This document shows positions 22,604 through 33,422 of a stretch of 64,000 bases of DNA, in pieces. The notes below the pieces were generated by a model, which was not told the origin of the DNA, searched no databases, and was given only the letters and a program-made list of their open reading frames with translations. Origin of the DNA: Crenobacter cavernae (lineage in GTDB: Bacteria; Pseudomonadota; Gammaproteobacteria; Burkholderiales; Chromobacteriaceae); assembly GCF_003355495.1 (NCBI RefSeq), contig NZ_CP031337.1, positions 811,001 through 875,000 of the forward strand, read 5' to 3'. The position numbers were made by a program, and so were the translations under genes. The first letter of the stretch is position 1, and each line of letters opens with the position of its first letter.

Positions 22604-23683
22604 ATGAACGCCACAGCGAAAAACGCGCGACTCGCCGCCGCGACGGAAAGCGACCCCCGCTGGGCCGCCGTCGTCGCTCGCGACCCCAAGGCGGACGGCA
22701 CGTTCTATTACTCGGTCAAGAGCACCGGCGTGTACTGCCGCCCTTCGTGCGCAGCGCGGCTGGCACGCCCCGAAAACGTCCGGTTCCATGCGACGCGCGC
22801 GGACGCCGAGCGGGCGGGCTTCAGGCCCTGCAAGCGGTGCAAGCCCGACCAGCCTTCGTTGGCCGAGCAATACGCGGCGAAGGTCACCGAAGCGTGCCGG
22901 ATCATCGAGGCGTCGGAAAGCGCGCCCACTCTCGACGCGTTGGCCAGGCGCGTCGGCGTCAGCCCCTACCACTTCCACCGCGTGTTCAAGCACATCACCG
23001 GGTTGACGCCGAGGGAGTACGCGGCGGCGCAGCGCGAGGAACGCGTACGTCACGAACTCGGCCGCAGCGGCACGGTGACGGAAGCCATTTTCGGCGCCGG
23101 CTACAACGCCAACAGCCGCTTCTATGAAAAATCGGACGCGATGCTGGGCATGACGCCGAGCAACTACCGCGCCGGCGGCGCCAATACCGAGATCCGCTTC
23201 GCCGTCGGCGAATGCTCGCTCGGCGCGATACTCGTCGCCCAGAGCGAACGCGGCGTGTGCGCCATTCTGATCGGCGACGATCCCGACGAACTGGCTCGCG
23301 ACCTGCAAGACCGCTTCCCGCGCGCCGACCTGATCGGCGGCGACGGGGAATTCGAACGGCTGGTCGCCAGAGTGGTCGGGTTCGTGGAAGCGCCGGCGCT
23401 CGGCCTGGACCTGCCGCTGGACGTGCGCGGCACGGCGTTTCAGCAGCGCGTGTGGCAGGCGCTGCGCGAGATTCCGGCCGGCGAAACGGCCAGTTACACC
23501 GACATCGCAAACCGTATCGGCGCCCCGAAGGCGGCGAGGGCCGTCGCGGGAGCCTGCGCAGCGAACGCGCTGGCGGTCGCCATCCCCTGCCATCGCGTGG
23601 TGCGCAACGACGGCGGGCTGTCCGGCTATCGCTGGGGCGTGGAACGCAAGCGCGCGCTGCTGGAAAAGGAAGCCAAGTCATGA
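22604..23683 (+). CDS. ada: Bifunctional Ada: alkylation-response activator and O6-methylguanine-DNA methyltransferase
   Basis: The 359-residue protein has all Ada modules. The N-terminal zinc domain has cysteines 45, 49, 76 and 79 (GVYCRPSC, FRPCKRC), where Cys45 should accept a methyl group from phosphotriesters. An AraC-type helix-turn-helix spans about 90 to 175 (VGVSPYHFHRVFKHITGLTP). The C-terminal methyltransferase has the acceptor Cys329 in AIPCHRVVRNDGGLSGYRWG. Ada repairs O6-methylguanine and turns on its own operon. The stop overlaps the start of a 23-residue reading frame, then alkB follows, so this is a compact adaptive-response operon. Confidence 0.96.
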   Translation: MNATAKNARLAAATESDPRWAAVVARDPKADGTFYYSVKSTGVYCRPSCAARLARPENVRFHATRADAERAGFRPCKRCKPDQPSLAEQYAAKVTEACRIIEASESAPTLDALARRVGVSPYHFHRVFKHITGLTPREYAAAQREERVRHELGRSGTVTEAIFGAGYNANSRFYEKSDAMLGMTPSNYRAGGANTEIRFAVGECSLGAILVAQSERGVCAILIGDDPDELARDLQDRFPRADLIGGDGEFERLVARVVGFVEAPALGLDLPLDVRGTAFQQRVWQALREIPAGETASYTDIANRIGAPKAARAVAGACAANALAVAIPCHRVVRNDGGLSGYRWGVERKRALLEKEAKS

Positions 23684-23751
23684 ATGCGACTCTCGACAAG
23701 ACACCGGCCATCGCCGGACTGGCCGGCGTCACCTTCCACGACGCGACGTGA
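23680..23751 (+). CDS. Tiny coupled reading frame between ada and alkB
   Basis: A 23-codon frame (MNATLDKTPAIAGLAGVTFH then DAT) starts in an ATGA overlap with the ada stop and ends 10 bases before the alkB start. It could be a translational coupling device, a remnant of a longer gene, or chance. No family is recognised. Confidence 0.3.
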   Translation: MNATLDKTPAIAGLAGVTFHDAT

Positions 23752-23761
23752 GGCCGGACGG

Positions 23762-24409
23762 ATGACACCCGATCTATTCAGCGACGAGAATCAGACATGG
23801 AGCGAGGAACTGTGTCCGGGCGCGATGGTGCTGCGCGGTTTCGCCATGCCGGATGAAGCGGCCCTGCTCGCGGCGCTGGATGACATCGCCGCCGCGGCGC
23901 CGTTCCGCCGCATGGTCACGCCGGGCGGTTTTTGCATGTCCGTCGCAATGACGAACTGCGGCACCTACGGCTGGGTGAGCGATAGCACCGGCTATCGCTA
24001 CGACACGGCAGACCCGGAAAGCGGCCGCCCGTGGCCCCGCCTGCCGGATGCCTTTCTGCAATTGGCGACGGACGCGGCGGCTCGCGCCGGCTTCGACGGT
24101 TTCGCGCCCGACGCCTGCCTCGTCAATCGCTACGCGCCGGGGGCACGGCTCTCCTTGCACCAGGACAAGAACGAGCACGACCTCGGCCAAGCTATCGTCT
24201 CGGTTTCGCTCGGCCTGCCTGCGGTTTTTCTGTTCGGCGGATCACGCCGGGATGACAAGCCGGCCCGTGTGCCACTGACGCACGGTGACGTGGTGGTGTG
24301 GGGCGGGCCGGCGAGGCTGCGCTATCACGGGGTGATGCCCCTCAAGGACGGACTCCACCCGCTGCTGGGTGGGCAGCGGATCAACCTGACGTTCCGAAAA
24401 GCGGCTTAG
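23762..24409 (+). CDS. alkB: DNA oxidative demethylase AlkB
   Basis: The 215-residue 2-oxoglutarate/Fe(II) dioxygenase has the AlkB landmarks. MSVAMTNCGTYGWVSDSTGY forms the nucleotide lid, the iron ligands are His and Asp in SLHQDKNEHD with a distal His in RYHGV, and the 2-oxoglutarate arginines are in GQRINLTFRKA. It reverses 1-methyladenine and 3-methylcytosine damage. It sits 78 bases after ada and should be induced with it. The 215-residue length equals that of E. coli AlkB (216). Confidence 0.96.
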   Translation: MTPDLFSDENQTWSEELCPGAMVLRGFAMPDEAALLAALDDIAAAAPFRRMVTPGGFCMSVAMTNCGTYGWVSDSTGYRYDTADPESGRPWPRLPDAFLQLATDAAARAGFDGFAPDACLVNRYAPGARLSLHQDKNEHDLGQAIVSVSLGLPAVFLFGGSRRDDKPARVPLTHGDVVVWGGPARLRYHGVMPLKDGLHPLLGGQRINLTFRKAA

Positions 24410-24421
24410 AAACGACATCCC

Positions 24422-24775
24422 ATGACCCCCAATAGTCAGAAGATCCGGTTTTTCCGGGCGCGTATTCCCTCCTTCGAGTGCAAACCCGGATGCCACGACT
24501 GTTGCGGGCCGGTGACCACCTCCACAGAGGAGATGGCGAGGCTGCCGGTCAAAAGCGAGGAAGAACATGCGGCCGCGCTCGCCGACCTGAGCTGCCCGCA
24601 CCTTGGCGAAAAAGGGTGCCAGGTCTACGCCGAGCGCCCGCTGATCTGCCGTTTGTTCGGAACGACCCCGCGACTCGCCTGTCCGCATGGCAAACGGCCT
24701 GATGCGATGATCGATGCGCGCATCGAGCAACAGATTCACCGCTACTTTGCCGAGGTGCGCCATGTCCTGGTTTGA
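24422..24775 (+). CDS. YkgJ family cysteine cluster protein
   Basis: The 117-residue protein starts with a basic segment and FECKPGCHDCCGPV, then CPHLGEKGCQVYAERPLICR and LACPHGKRP. These are the CxxxCxxCC and later cysteines of the YkgJ/UPF0153 family, thought to bind zinc or an iron-sulfur cluster. Function is unknown. It follows alkB after 12 bases, so it may be the last gene of the ada operon. Confidence 0.85.
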   Translation: MTPNSQKIRFFRARIPSFECKPGCHDCCGPVTTSTEEMARLPVKSEEEHAAALADLSCPHLGEKGCQVYAERPLICRLFGTTPRLACPHGKRPDAMIDARIEQQIHRYFAEVRHVLV

Positions 24776-24823
24776 CGCCTGAAGGGAAATGATCCCCGGC
24801 CTATTCGACCTGCCCGCGGCGTG

Positions 24824-26596
<1,773 letters not shown>

Positions 26597-26681
26597 CGTG
26601 TAGGAGGGAGTGAGGCCGCTTGGCCGATGGCTCCACTCTAGCCGCAGGCGGCGGTCGCCGCCTAGACACGCCGTGCCACAC

Positions 26682-26715
26682 AAAAAAAGCCGCGACACGC
26701 GTCGCGGCTTTTTTT
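26682..26715. terminator. Orphan bidirectional terminator between diverging genes
   Basis: Arms AAAAAAAGCCGCGAC (26682-26696) and GTCGCGGCTTTTTTT (26701-26715) have a 4-base loop and T tracts on both strands. It lacks the repeated word of the other terminators and has no gene ending at it: the ABC gene reads away to the left and the glc remnant reads to the right. Confidence 0.85.
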
Positions 26716-26800
26716 ACGCGGCCCTCGGCCAAGCGGGAGCGTCAGTTCACATTGCCCCGGATGAAGGTCAGGTGCGCGCCGCGCGTCGGCAGGCGCGCTG

Positions 26801-27924
26801 CGAGACTTCATCCTCGGCGTCGTGCTGCTCTCGGGAAAAGGGCCAGGCGCTGACCTTCGGCGGCCAGGTGATGAAGAACGTCGCCGGCTCGCTCGGTACC
26901 TTGGGTTTAATTCTGGAGGCGTCGCTCAAGGTGCTGCCGCGCCCGTTCGCCGAGGCGACGCCGCGCTTCGAGATGGACGAGGCCGACGCGCTGAAGCAGC
27001 TGAACCAATGGGGCGGCCCGGCCGCTGCCGATCTCGGCCAACGTCTGGCACGACGGGGGGCTGCACGTACGGTTAAGCGGCGCGACCTGCCCGACCTACC
27101 AGCTGCTCGGCGACGAGCTTGACGGCCCGCGCGGCCGGATCTATCTGATCAAGCAGGTGCTCGAAGGCTGCGTGCAGCCGACGATGCTGCCCAACATCAA
27201 CCACGAGACCGCGCGCGCTCGACGCGCTGGGCATAGAACTGATCTCGCCGCTGTCTGCCGGCTGCTGCGGCGAGATCCGCTACCACCTTGACGAGCAGGA
27301 ACCAGGCCTTAACGACATGCGGCGCAACATCGACGCGTGGTGGCCATTTGTCGAACAAGGCGTCGAGGCGATCGTGATCAACGCGTCCGGCTGCGGCGTC
27401 ACCGTCAAGGAATACGGCCATTACCTGAAGCACGACACGGACTACGCTGAAAAGGCGCGGCGCGTCAGCGGGCTGGCGCGCGATCTCTCCGAAGTGCTCG
27501 CGCCCGGGGCGCAAAGCTTGGCCGAGCTCGTCGCCGCGTCGCCGCTAAAGCGCGTCGCCTACCACCCGCCGTGCACCTTGCAACACGGGCAGAAGGTGCG
27601 CGGCCATGCGAAAAACTGCTGTAAAGTCTGTGACTTACCGTTTTCTTGCCCGCCGACAGCCACCTTTGCTGCGGTTCGGCAGGCACCTATTCGGTATTAC
27701 AACCTGAGTTGTCTTTGAAATTGCGCGACAATAAGCTCGAAGCGCTCGCCGGAACCGAGCCGGAAATGATCGTCTCCGGCAACGCCGGCTGCATCGGGCA
27801 CCTGCAAAGCGGCACCGCCACCCCGGTCGGACACTGGGTGGAGCTCGTCGACAAGATGCTGGCCGACAAGCGCGCAAACCAATCACAACAAGGAGCTGAG
27901 ACATGCAACAAAAAGCCGTACTGA
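26801..27924 (+). pseudogene. Decayed glycolate oxidase remnant, glcE' fused to glcF'
   Basis: Pieces of two subunits appear in order across changing frames. GlcE parts are FGGQVMKNVAG joined directly to SLGTLGLILEASLKVLPRPF, with the YDxSRxxA segment missing, then PLPISANVWHDGGLHVRLSG in another frame. This runs straight into GlcF CPTYQLLGDELDGPRGRIYL and VLEG joined to CVQPTMLPNINHETAR, which skips the second cluster region. A shifted frame follows with AGCCGEIRYHL, NASGCGVTVKEYGHYLK and HPPCTLQHGQKVRG. Then come another shift and in-frame stops near 27620, and finally ADSHLCCGSAGTYSVLQPEL. At least four frame changes and three deletions are visible. glcD is absent. Confidence 0.85.
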
Positions 27925-28310
27925 CCCTCGACGAAATCAACACCATCCTGAACGCCGCCCGCCAGGAAGCCGAAAGCAACCAGTGGAAGGTCTCGATCGC
28001 CGTCGTCGACGACGGCGGCCACCCGCTCGGCCTGGTGCGCATGAACGACTGCGCGCCGATCAGCGCCTACATTGCAATGGAGAAGGCGCGTTCCGCCGCG
28101 CTCGGCCGCCGCGAGTCGAAGAACTTCGAAGACATGATCAACAACGGTCGCACCGCCTTCCTGTCGGCCCCGATCCTGAGCGGCATGCTCGAAGGCGGCG
28201 TGCCGGTGCTGGTCGACGGCCAAGTCGTCGGCGCGGTCGGCATTTCCGGTCTGACGCCGGATCTCGACGCCCGCATCGCCAAGGTCGGCATCGCCGCCTT
28301 GGGGCTGTAA
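27903..28310 (+). CDS. glcG: GlcG/HbpS family protein
   Basis: The 135-residue protein (LTLDEINTILNAARQEAES, VSIAVVDDGGHPLGLVRMN, ending GISGLTPDLDARIAKVGIAA) matches the GlcG/HbpS family, found with glycolate oxidase and malate synthase genes. Some relatives bind haem or vitamin B12; the exact role of GlcG is not settled. The start overlaps the last codons of the decayed glcF frame, preceded by AAGGAGCT. It remains intact although glcE and glcF have decayed. Confidence 0.88.
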   Translation: MQQKAVLTLDEINTILNAARQEAESNQWKVSIAVVDDGGHPLGLVRMNDCAPISAYIAMEKARSAALGRRESKNFEDMINNGRTAFLSAPILSGMLEGGVPVLVDGQVVGAVGISGLTPDLDARIAKVGIAALGL

Positions 28311-28362
28311 GGGCGTAAACGCGCGGGCTTGCGGCCCGCCGCCCAGCCAGGAAAGAAGAACC

Positions 28363-30528
28363 ATGACCGAACGTATCCGCTGCCACCGCCTCCAGGTGGC
28401 CGAAGTCCTCCATCGTTTCATCGAACAGGAGGCGTTGCCGGGTACCGGTCTCGACGCCGCCGCCTTCTGGCGCGGCGTCGACGCGCTGGTGCACGATCTG
28501 GCGCCGAAGAACCGGGCGCTGTTGGCCGAGCGCGACCGACTACAAGCGGAACTGGACGACTGGTACCGCCGGCATCCGGGGCCGATCGCCGACATGGGCG
28601 CCTACCAGGCCTTCCTGAAGTCCATCGGCTACCTGGTCGACGCGCCGGATGCGGTTGTGGTCGACACCGACAACGTCGACGTCGAGATCGCCGAACAGGC
28701 CGGCCCGCAACTAGTGGTGCCGGTGATGAACGCGCGCTACGCGCTGAACGCCGCCAACGCCCGCTGGGGCAGCCTGTACGATGCGCTGTACGGCAGCGAC
28801 GCGATCCCCGACGAGGGCGACGCGGCTCGCACCGTCGGCTACAACCCGGTGCGCGGCGCCCGCGTCATCGCCTTCGGGCGCGACTTTCTCGATTCCAGCG
28901 CGCCGCTCTCCCAAGGCTCGCACGCATCGGCCACCGCCTACCGCGTGGCAGGCGGGCGACTCGAAACCGTTCTTGACGACGGCGCCGTCGCAACGTTGGC
29001 CGAGCCCGGCCAGTTCCTCGGCTACCGAGGCGAGGCGGCGGCGCCGTCGGCCGTCCTCATCAAGCGCCACGGCCTGCATTTCGAGATCCAGATCGACAAA
29101 TCCCACCCCATCGGCGCGCACGACGCGGCCGGCGTGAAGGACATCCTGATCGAGGCGGCGATCACCACCATCATGGATTGCGAAGACTCGGTCGCCGCGG
29201 TCGACGCCGACGACAAGGTCGTCATCTACCGCAACTGGCTGGGGCTGATGAAGGGCGACCTCGCCGAAAACGTCAGCAAGCACGGCCAGGCGATCACGCG
29301 CCGGCTGAACCCGGACCGCGACTACACCGCCGCCGACGGTGGCACGTTGACGCTCCCGGGGCGCTCGCTGATGTTCGTCCGCAACGTCGGCCACCTGCTG
29401 ATCAACCCGGCGGTGCTCGACGAAAACGGCGACGAGGTGCCCGAAGGCCTCGTCGACGCCGTCGTCACCAGCCTGATCGCCATCCACGACCTAGAGCGCC
29501 CCGGCGGCAACTCGCGCACGGGCTCGGTCTACATCGTCAAACCGAAGATGCACGGCCCGGCCGAGGTCGCGTTTTCCAATGAACTCTTCGGCCGCGTCGA
29601 AGACCTGTTGGGCCTGACGCGCTTCACGCTGAAGATGGGCATCATGGACGAAGAGCGCCGCACCAGCGTCAACCTGAAAGCCTGTATCGCCGCCGCCGCG
29701 TCGCGCGTGGTGTTCATCAACACCGGCTTTCTCGACCGCACCGGCGACGAGCTGCACACGTCGATGGAAGCCGGGCCGATGGTGAAGAAGGGCGACATGA
29801 AGCATTCGCGCTGGATAGCCGCCTACGAAAAAAACAACGTGCAGGTCGGCATCGCCTGCGGCCTCAGGGGCCGCGCGCAGATCGGCAAGGGCATGTGGGC
29901 GATGCCGGACCTGATGGCGGCGATGCTCAAGGAAAAGATCGCTCACCCTCTGGCCGGCGCCAACACCGCCTGGGTGCCGTCGCCGACCGCCGCGGTGCTG
30001 CACGCGCTGCACTACCACCAGGTCGATGTCGAAGCGGTGCAGCGCGCGCTCGAAGGCAAGTTGGAAGACCTCATCGACGAGCTGTTGACCGTGCCGATTG
30101 AGCCGGCCCCGGCCTGGTCGGCCGCCGAGATCCAAGAGGAGCTCGACAACAACGCGCAGGGCATCCTCGGCTACGTCGTGCGCTGGGTCGACCAGGGCGT
30201 CGGCTGTTCCAAGGTGCCCGACATCCACAACGTCGCGCTGATGGAGGACCGCGCGACGCTGCGCATCTCCAGCCAGCACATCGCCAACTGGCTGCGCCAC
30301 GGCGTCATCACCGAAGTGCAGGTACTCGAGACGATGAAACGCATGGCGGCGGTGGTCGACGGCCAGAACCAGGGCGATCCGTTTTACCGGGCTATGGCGC
30401 CCGACTTCGACGCGTCGGTCGCGTTCAAGGCCGCGTGCGACCTGGTGTTCAAGGGACGCGAACAGCCGAACGGCTACACCGAACCGCTGCTGCACCACTG
30501 GCGCCGCGTGGCCAAGGCGCGGCGCTGA
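28363..30528 (+). CDS. glcB: Malate synthase G
   Basis: The 721-residue enzyme (E. coli GlcB 723) condenses glyoxylate with acetyl-CoA to malate. Visible landmarks are MNARYALNAANARWGSLYDA, the glyoxylate/Mg site region IMDCEDSVAAVDADDKV, IVKPKMHGPAEVAFSNELFG, the active-site stretch NTGFLDRTGDELHTSMEAGP, and QGVGCSKVPDIHNVALMEDR near the C-terminus. It carries two Leu-Ala-Glu copies of the repeated word (28522 and 28996). With glycolate oxidase broken, its glyoxylate probably comes from another source such as isocitrate lyase or allantoin. Confidence 0.97.
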   Translation: MTERIRCHRLQVAEVLHRFIEQEALPGTGLDAAAFWRGVDALVHDLAPKNRALLAERDRLQAELDDWYRRHPGPIADMGAYQAFLKSIGYLVDAPDAVVVDTDNVDVEIAEQAGPQLVVPVMNARYALNAANARWGSLYDALYGSDAIPDEGDAARTVGYNPVRGARVIAFGRDFLDSSAPLSQGSHASATAYRVAGGRLETVLDDGAVATLAEPGQFLGYRGEAAAPSAVLIKRHGLHFEIQIDKSHPIGAHDAAGVKDILIEAAITTIMDCEDSVAAVDADDKVVIYRNWLGLMKGDLAENVSKHGQAITRRLNPDRDYTAADGGTLTLPGRSLMFVRNVGHLLINPAVLDENGDEVPEGLVDAVVTSLIAIHDLERPGGNSRTGSVYIVKPKMHGPAEVAFSNELFGRVEDLLGLTRFTLKMGIMDEERRTSVNLKACIAAAASRVVFINTGFLDRTGDELHTSMEAGPMVKKGDMKHSRWIAAYEKNNVQVGIACGLRGRAQIGKGMWAMPDLMAAMLKEKIAHPLAGANTAWVPSPTAAVLHALHYHQVDVEAVQRALEGKLEDLIDELLTVPIEPAPAWSAAEIQEELDNNAQGILGYVVRWVDQGVGCSKVPDIHNVALMEDRATLRISSQHIANWLRHGVITEVQVLETMKRMAAVVDGQNQGDPFYRAMAPDFDASVAFKAACDLVFKGREQPNGYTEPLLHHWRRVAKARR

Positions 30529-30537
30529 ACACAAGAC

Positions 30538-30576
30538 GGGGCTCGGCCAACCTTCAGAGGGGATAGGCCGAGCCCC
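30538..30576 (+). terminator. Hairpin after glcB containing one and a half copies of the repeated word
   Basis: Arms GGGGCTCGGCC (30538-30548) and GGCCGAGCCCC (30566-30576) enclose a 17-base loop. The left half continues as AACCTT, but the matching AAGGTT on the right is lost. There is no T tract. Confidence 0.6.
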
Positions 30577-30788
30577 CGCCGCTTGTCGTTTCTGGCGTAC
30601 GATCCCGGCCCTAGAAGCGTCCGCAGCTCGGCCAGCCTCCCCGCCACGACCGGCCCCCTGCGGGCCGAAGCCCGCCGGCCGCTTCGCCCGTACCGTCCCC
30701 CTACAAACCAACCATTCGGCATGGCGGGTGCCGCCAGCCGGAACGACTGCGGCTATACTTGGCGGCATTCGTGTATCCGGACCGCGCC

Positions 30789-32618
30789 ATGCTGGCCCCG
30801 CCCACCCCCTCCGACGAACCGCAGCGTCTCGAGGCGCTCGACACCGCGCCCGACGAAGAACTCGACCGCATCACGCGCACCGCGTCGCGCCTGTTCGGCG
30901 TGCCGATCGCGCTCGTGTCGCTGGTCGACGAGAATCGTCAGTGGTTCAAGTCGCGGGTCGGGCTCGACGTCGGCGACACGCCGCGCGACGTGTCGTTCTG
31001 CGGCCACGCCATCCTCGGCGACGATGCGCTGATCGTCGAGAACGCCGGCGAAGACGCGCGCTTTCGCGACATGGTGCTGGACGGCCGCCGCATCGCGTTC
31101 TACGCCGGCCAGCCGATCCGCTCGCTGAGCGGCAAACGGCTCGGCACGCTGTGCCTGATCGACAGCCGCCCGCGCCGCTTCACCGAGGATGACGCGGACG
31201 CGCTGCGCGACCTCGCGACGTTGGCCGAGCGTTTTTTCCACAGGCTCGAAGCGGGCAACGAACTCGAGCATCGTCTAGCGCTGCGCACCGCCGAACTCGA
31301 GACGGCCAAGCGCGAGCTGAACCGCGAGATCCACGAGCGCGAACGCTTCCAGCGCTCGCTGTCGGAAGAAGAGGAACGCTTCAGCACCATCCTGGAGAAC
31401 GCGACCGACGCCTTCATCGCGGTCGACAAGGCGGGCCACATCATCGAATGGAACCAGTCGGCCGAGCGCGTGTTCGGCTGGTCGCGCGCCGAGGCGCTCG
31501 GCCGACCGCTGGCCGAGACCGTCATCCCCGAAACGCTGCGCGGCGCGCATCATGACGGCTTCGCGCGCTTCATAAGGAGCGGTGTGGGCACCATCATGAA
31601 CCGGCGCATCGAGATCACCGCCCGCCGGCGCGACGGCAGCGTGTTCCCCGCCGAGCTGACGCTGACGTCGAACCATCTGGGCGAGCAGCAGATCATCAGC
31701 GCCTTCCTGCACGACATCAGCGAGCGCAAGGCCGCCGAAAACCTGCTGCGCAAGAGCCGCGAACGGCTGCGCCTCATCACCGACAACATGCCGGCCCTGA
31801 TCGCCTACGTCGACGTCGACCTGCGCTACCTGTTCAACAACCGGGCGTATGAACACTGGTTCGGCGTGCCGCCGGAGAAACTCGCCGGCACGCCGATGCG
31901 CGAGTTGCTCAGCGAGACCGCGTTCGAGCGCGCCTTGCAGGGCGAGCAGGTCACCTTCGAGAACCTGTTCGACTGCCGGCTCGGCCGCATCGACGTCACC
32001 ACCACGCTGATCCCCAACGCCGGCGACGACGGCAAGATCGAAGGCTTTTACGTGCTGTCGCTCGACGTCACCGAAAGAAAGCGGCTGATGTCGCGCCTCG
32101 AACAGGAGGCGAGCCTCGATGCGCTGACCGAACTGCCGAACCGCCGCGCGTTCATGCGCCAGCTGTCGCGCGCGATCACGGGCAGCCGCCGCAACCGGTC
32201 GGCCTTCGCGCTGTTGTTCATCGACCTCGACGGTTTCAAGCGGCTGAACGACGGCCACGGCCACGACTTCGGCGACGCGGTGCTCAAGCGCTTCGCCGAC
32301 ATCCTGACCGGCGCATTGCGCCAGACCGACACCGTCGCGCGGCTGGCCGGCGACGAATTCACCGTGATCCTCGAAGGGCTCGACACACCGGCGTCGGCCG
32401 CGCCGGCGGTGGCGGCCAAGCTGCTCGATACGCTGTCGGCAGTGCGCGAGATCGACGGCCGGCCGGTGACCCTGTCGGCCAGCATCGGCGTCGCGCTGCA
32501 CCACCCCGCGTCGAACGCGACGCCCGACTCGCTGCTCGCGGCGGCCGACCGCGCGATGTACGAGGCGAAGCAGTCGGGCAAGAACCGTTACGCGCTGTCG
32601 GTCGGCGAACCGGGCTGA
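30789..32618 (+). CDS. Diguanylate cyclase with GAF and two PAS domains
   Basis: The 609-residue soluble sensor has an N-terminal GAF domain (about 15 to 155; LFGVPIALVSLVDENRQWFK, FCGHAIL), a short coiled coil, PAS 1 (about 200 to 320), PAS 2 (about 325 to 435) and GGDEF (about 440 to 600). The active site is AGDEF, a tolerated variant of GGDEF. RQTD, an RxxD inhibitory site, stands five residues before it, so product feedback is likely. No EAL domain is present. It should make cyclic di-GMP in response to a cytosolic signal. I used the ATG at 30789; an upstream TTG at 30759 is less likely. Confidence 0.92.
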   Translation: MLAPPTPSDEPQRLEALDTAPDEELDRITRTASRLFGVPIALVSLVDENRQWFKSRVGLDVGDTPRDVSFCGHAILGDDALIVENAGEDARFRDMVLDGRRIAFYAGQPIRSLSGKRLGTLCLIDSRPRRFTEDDADALRDLATLAERFFHRLEAGNELEHRLALRTAELETAKRELNREIHERERFQRSLSEEEERFSTILENATDAFIAVDKAGHIIEWNQSAERVFGWSRAEALGRPLAETVIPETLRGAHHDGFARFIRSGVGTIMNRRIEITARRRDGSVFPAELTLTSNHLGEQQIISAFLHDISERKAAENLLRKSRERLRLITDNMPALIAYVDVDLRYLFNNRAYEHWFGVPPEKLAGTPMRELLSETAFERALQGEQVTFENLFDCRLGRIDVTTTLIPNAGDDGKIEGFYVLSLDVTERKRLMSRLEQEASLDALTELPNRRAFMRQLSRAITGSRRNRSAFALLFIDLDGFKRLNDGHGHDFGDAVLKRFADILTGALRQTDTVARLAGDEFTVILEGLDTPASAAPAVAAKLLDTLSAVREIDGRPVTLSASIGVALHHPASNATPDSLLAAADRAMYEAKQSGKNRYALSVGEPG

Positions 32619-32647
32619 GGGCAAGCCTCGTCCCGGCCTCATGCCGA

Positions 32648-32680
32648 GAAAAGGCCCGACCGCAAGGTCGGGCCTTTTTC
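32648..32680 (+). terminator. Terminator of the diguanylate cyclase gene
   Basis: The hairpin AAAGGCCCGACC / GGTCGGGCCTTT with loop GCAA is followed by TTC. It lacks the repeated word; a lone copy of that word lies downstream at 32723. Confidence 0.85.
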
Positions 32681-32809
32681 GTCGCCGCTCTTCTTCGCCG
32701 CGCCGCCCCATCGAATCCAAGGTTGGCCGAGCCGATCCACGGCTGAGATAGGGCATGGCTTGCCCGACAGGAGACACGATGCGTTAATGCCCCTCCGTCA
32801 ACCGCCCCC

Positions 32810-33394
32810 TCACGCGAGGTCGGCCACCAGCGACGAACGCACCGCGTCCGGCACCGGACTCACCTCGACCCGGTACTCGGGATGATCGATGCCAGCGGCA
32901 AGTTCCGCGCCATCCTTCGCCGCAGCCGCCATTTCGGGCGTCAACTCGAAGCGCAGGAAGTGCACCGCGGCGGTCTTGTCCGGCGTTTCGCGGCTGAGAT
33001 CCTCGTTGGCGATCGGCGTCACCCTCTCGAAGCCCTCGACCTGCAGCCACACCGCCTTCTCGACGCCGATCAGCTTCGCCAGCGCCGCGCGGCGTTCGTC
33101 GACGTCGTCGTACTCGATCATGAAGGTCGCCTTCCAGTTGCGCCCGCTCGGGATCAGCGGGTTGTAGACGTCGAGCTCGTCCTGGATCAGCCCGGGCTCG
33201 AAGATGCGTTCGAGGCGCAGCATTTCCTGTACCTGGTACTGCATGGTCAGCGCGTCCTCGAAGTAGAGCGTCGCGTGTTCGCCGAGCGCGAGGCGGCGCC
33301 GCGCCTTGTGTTCCATCACGCGCGCCCGGAACGTTGGCCGAGCCCGCGCGTATTCTTCGAGGCTGAAAAGGTCCTGATGGGTCAGTGCGGTCAT
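32810..33394 (-). CDS. DUF3501 family protein
   Basis: The 194-residue protein starts MTALTHQDLFSLEEYARARP and contains FEDALTMQYQVQEMLRLERI, which matches DUF3501, a family that nearly always sits beside the Fe-S protein and rubrerythrin found next here. It has no signal peptide or membrane segment. Function is unknown. The ATG at 33394 is 28 bases after the stop of the Fe-S gene, and a longer frame upstream lacks support. It is the last gene of the three-gene run. Confidence 0.88.
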   Translation of the reverse strand: MTALTHQDLFSLEEYARARPTFRARVMEHKARRRLALGEHATLYFEDALTMQYQVQEMLRLERIFEPGLIQDELDVYNPLIPSGRNWKATFMIEYDDVDERRAALAKLIGVEKAVWLQVEGFERVTPIANEDLSRETPDKTAAVHFLRFELTPEMAAAAKDGAELAAGIDHPEYRVEVSPVPDAVRSSLVADLA

Positions 33395-33422
33395 GGTCTT
33401 TTCCCCGGTGATCGGGCCGGCC

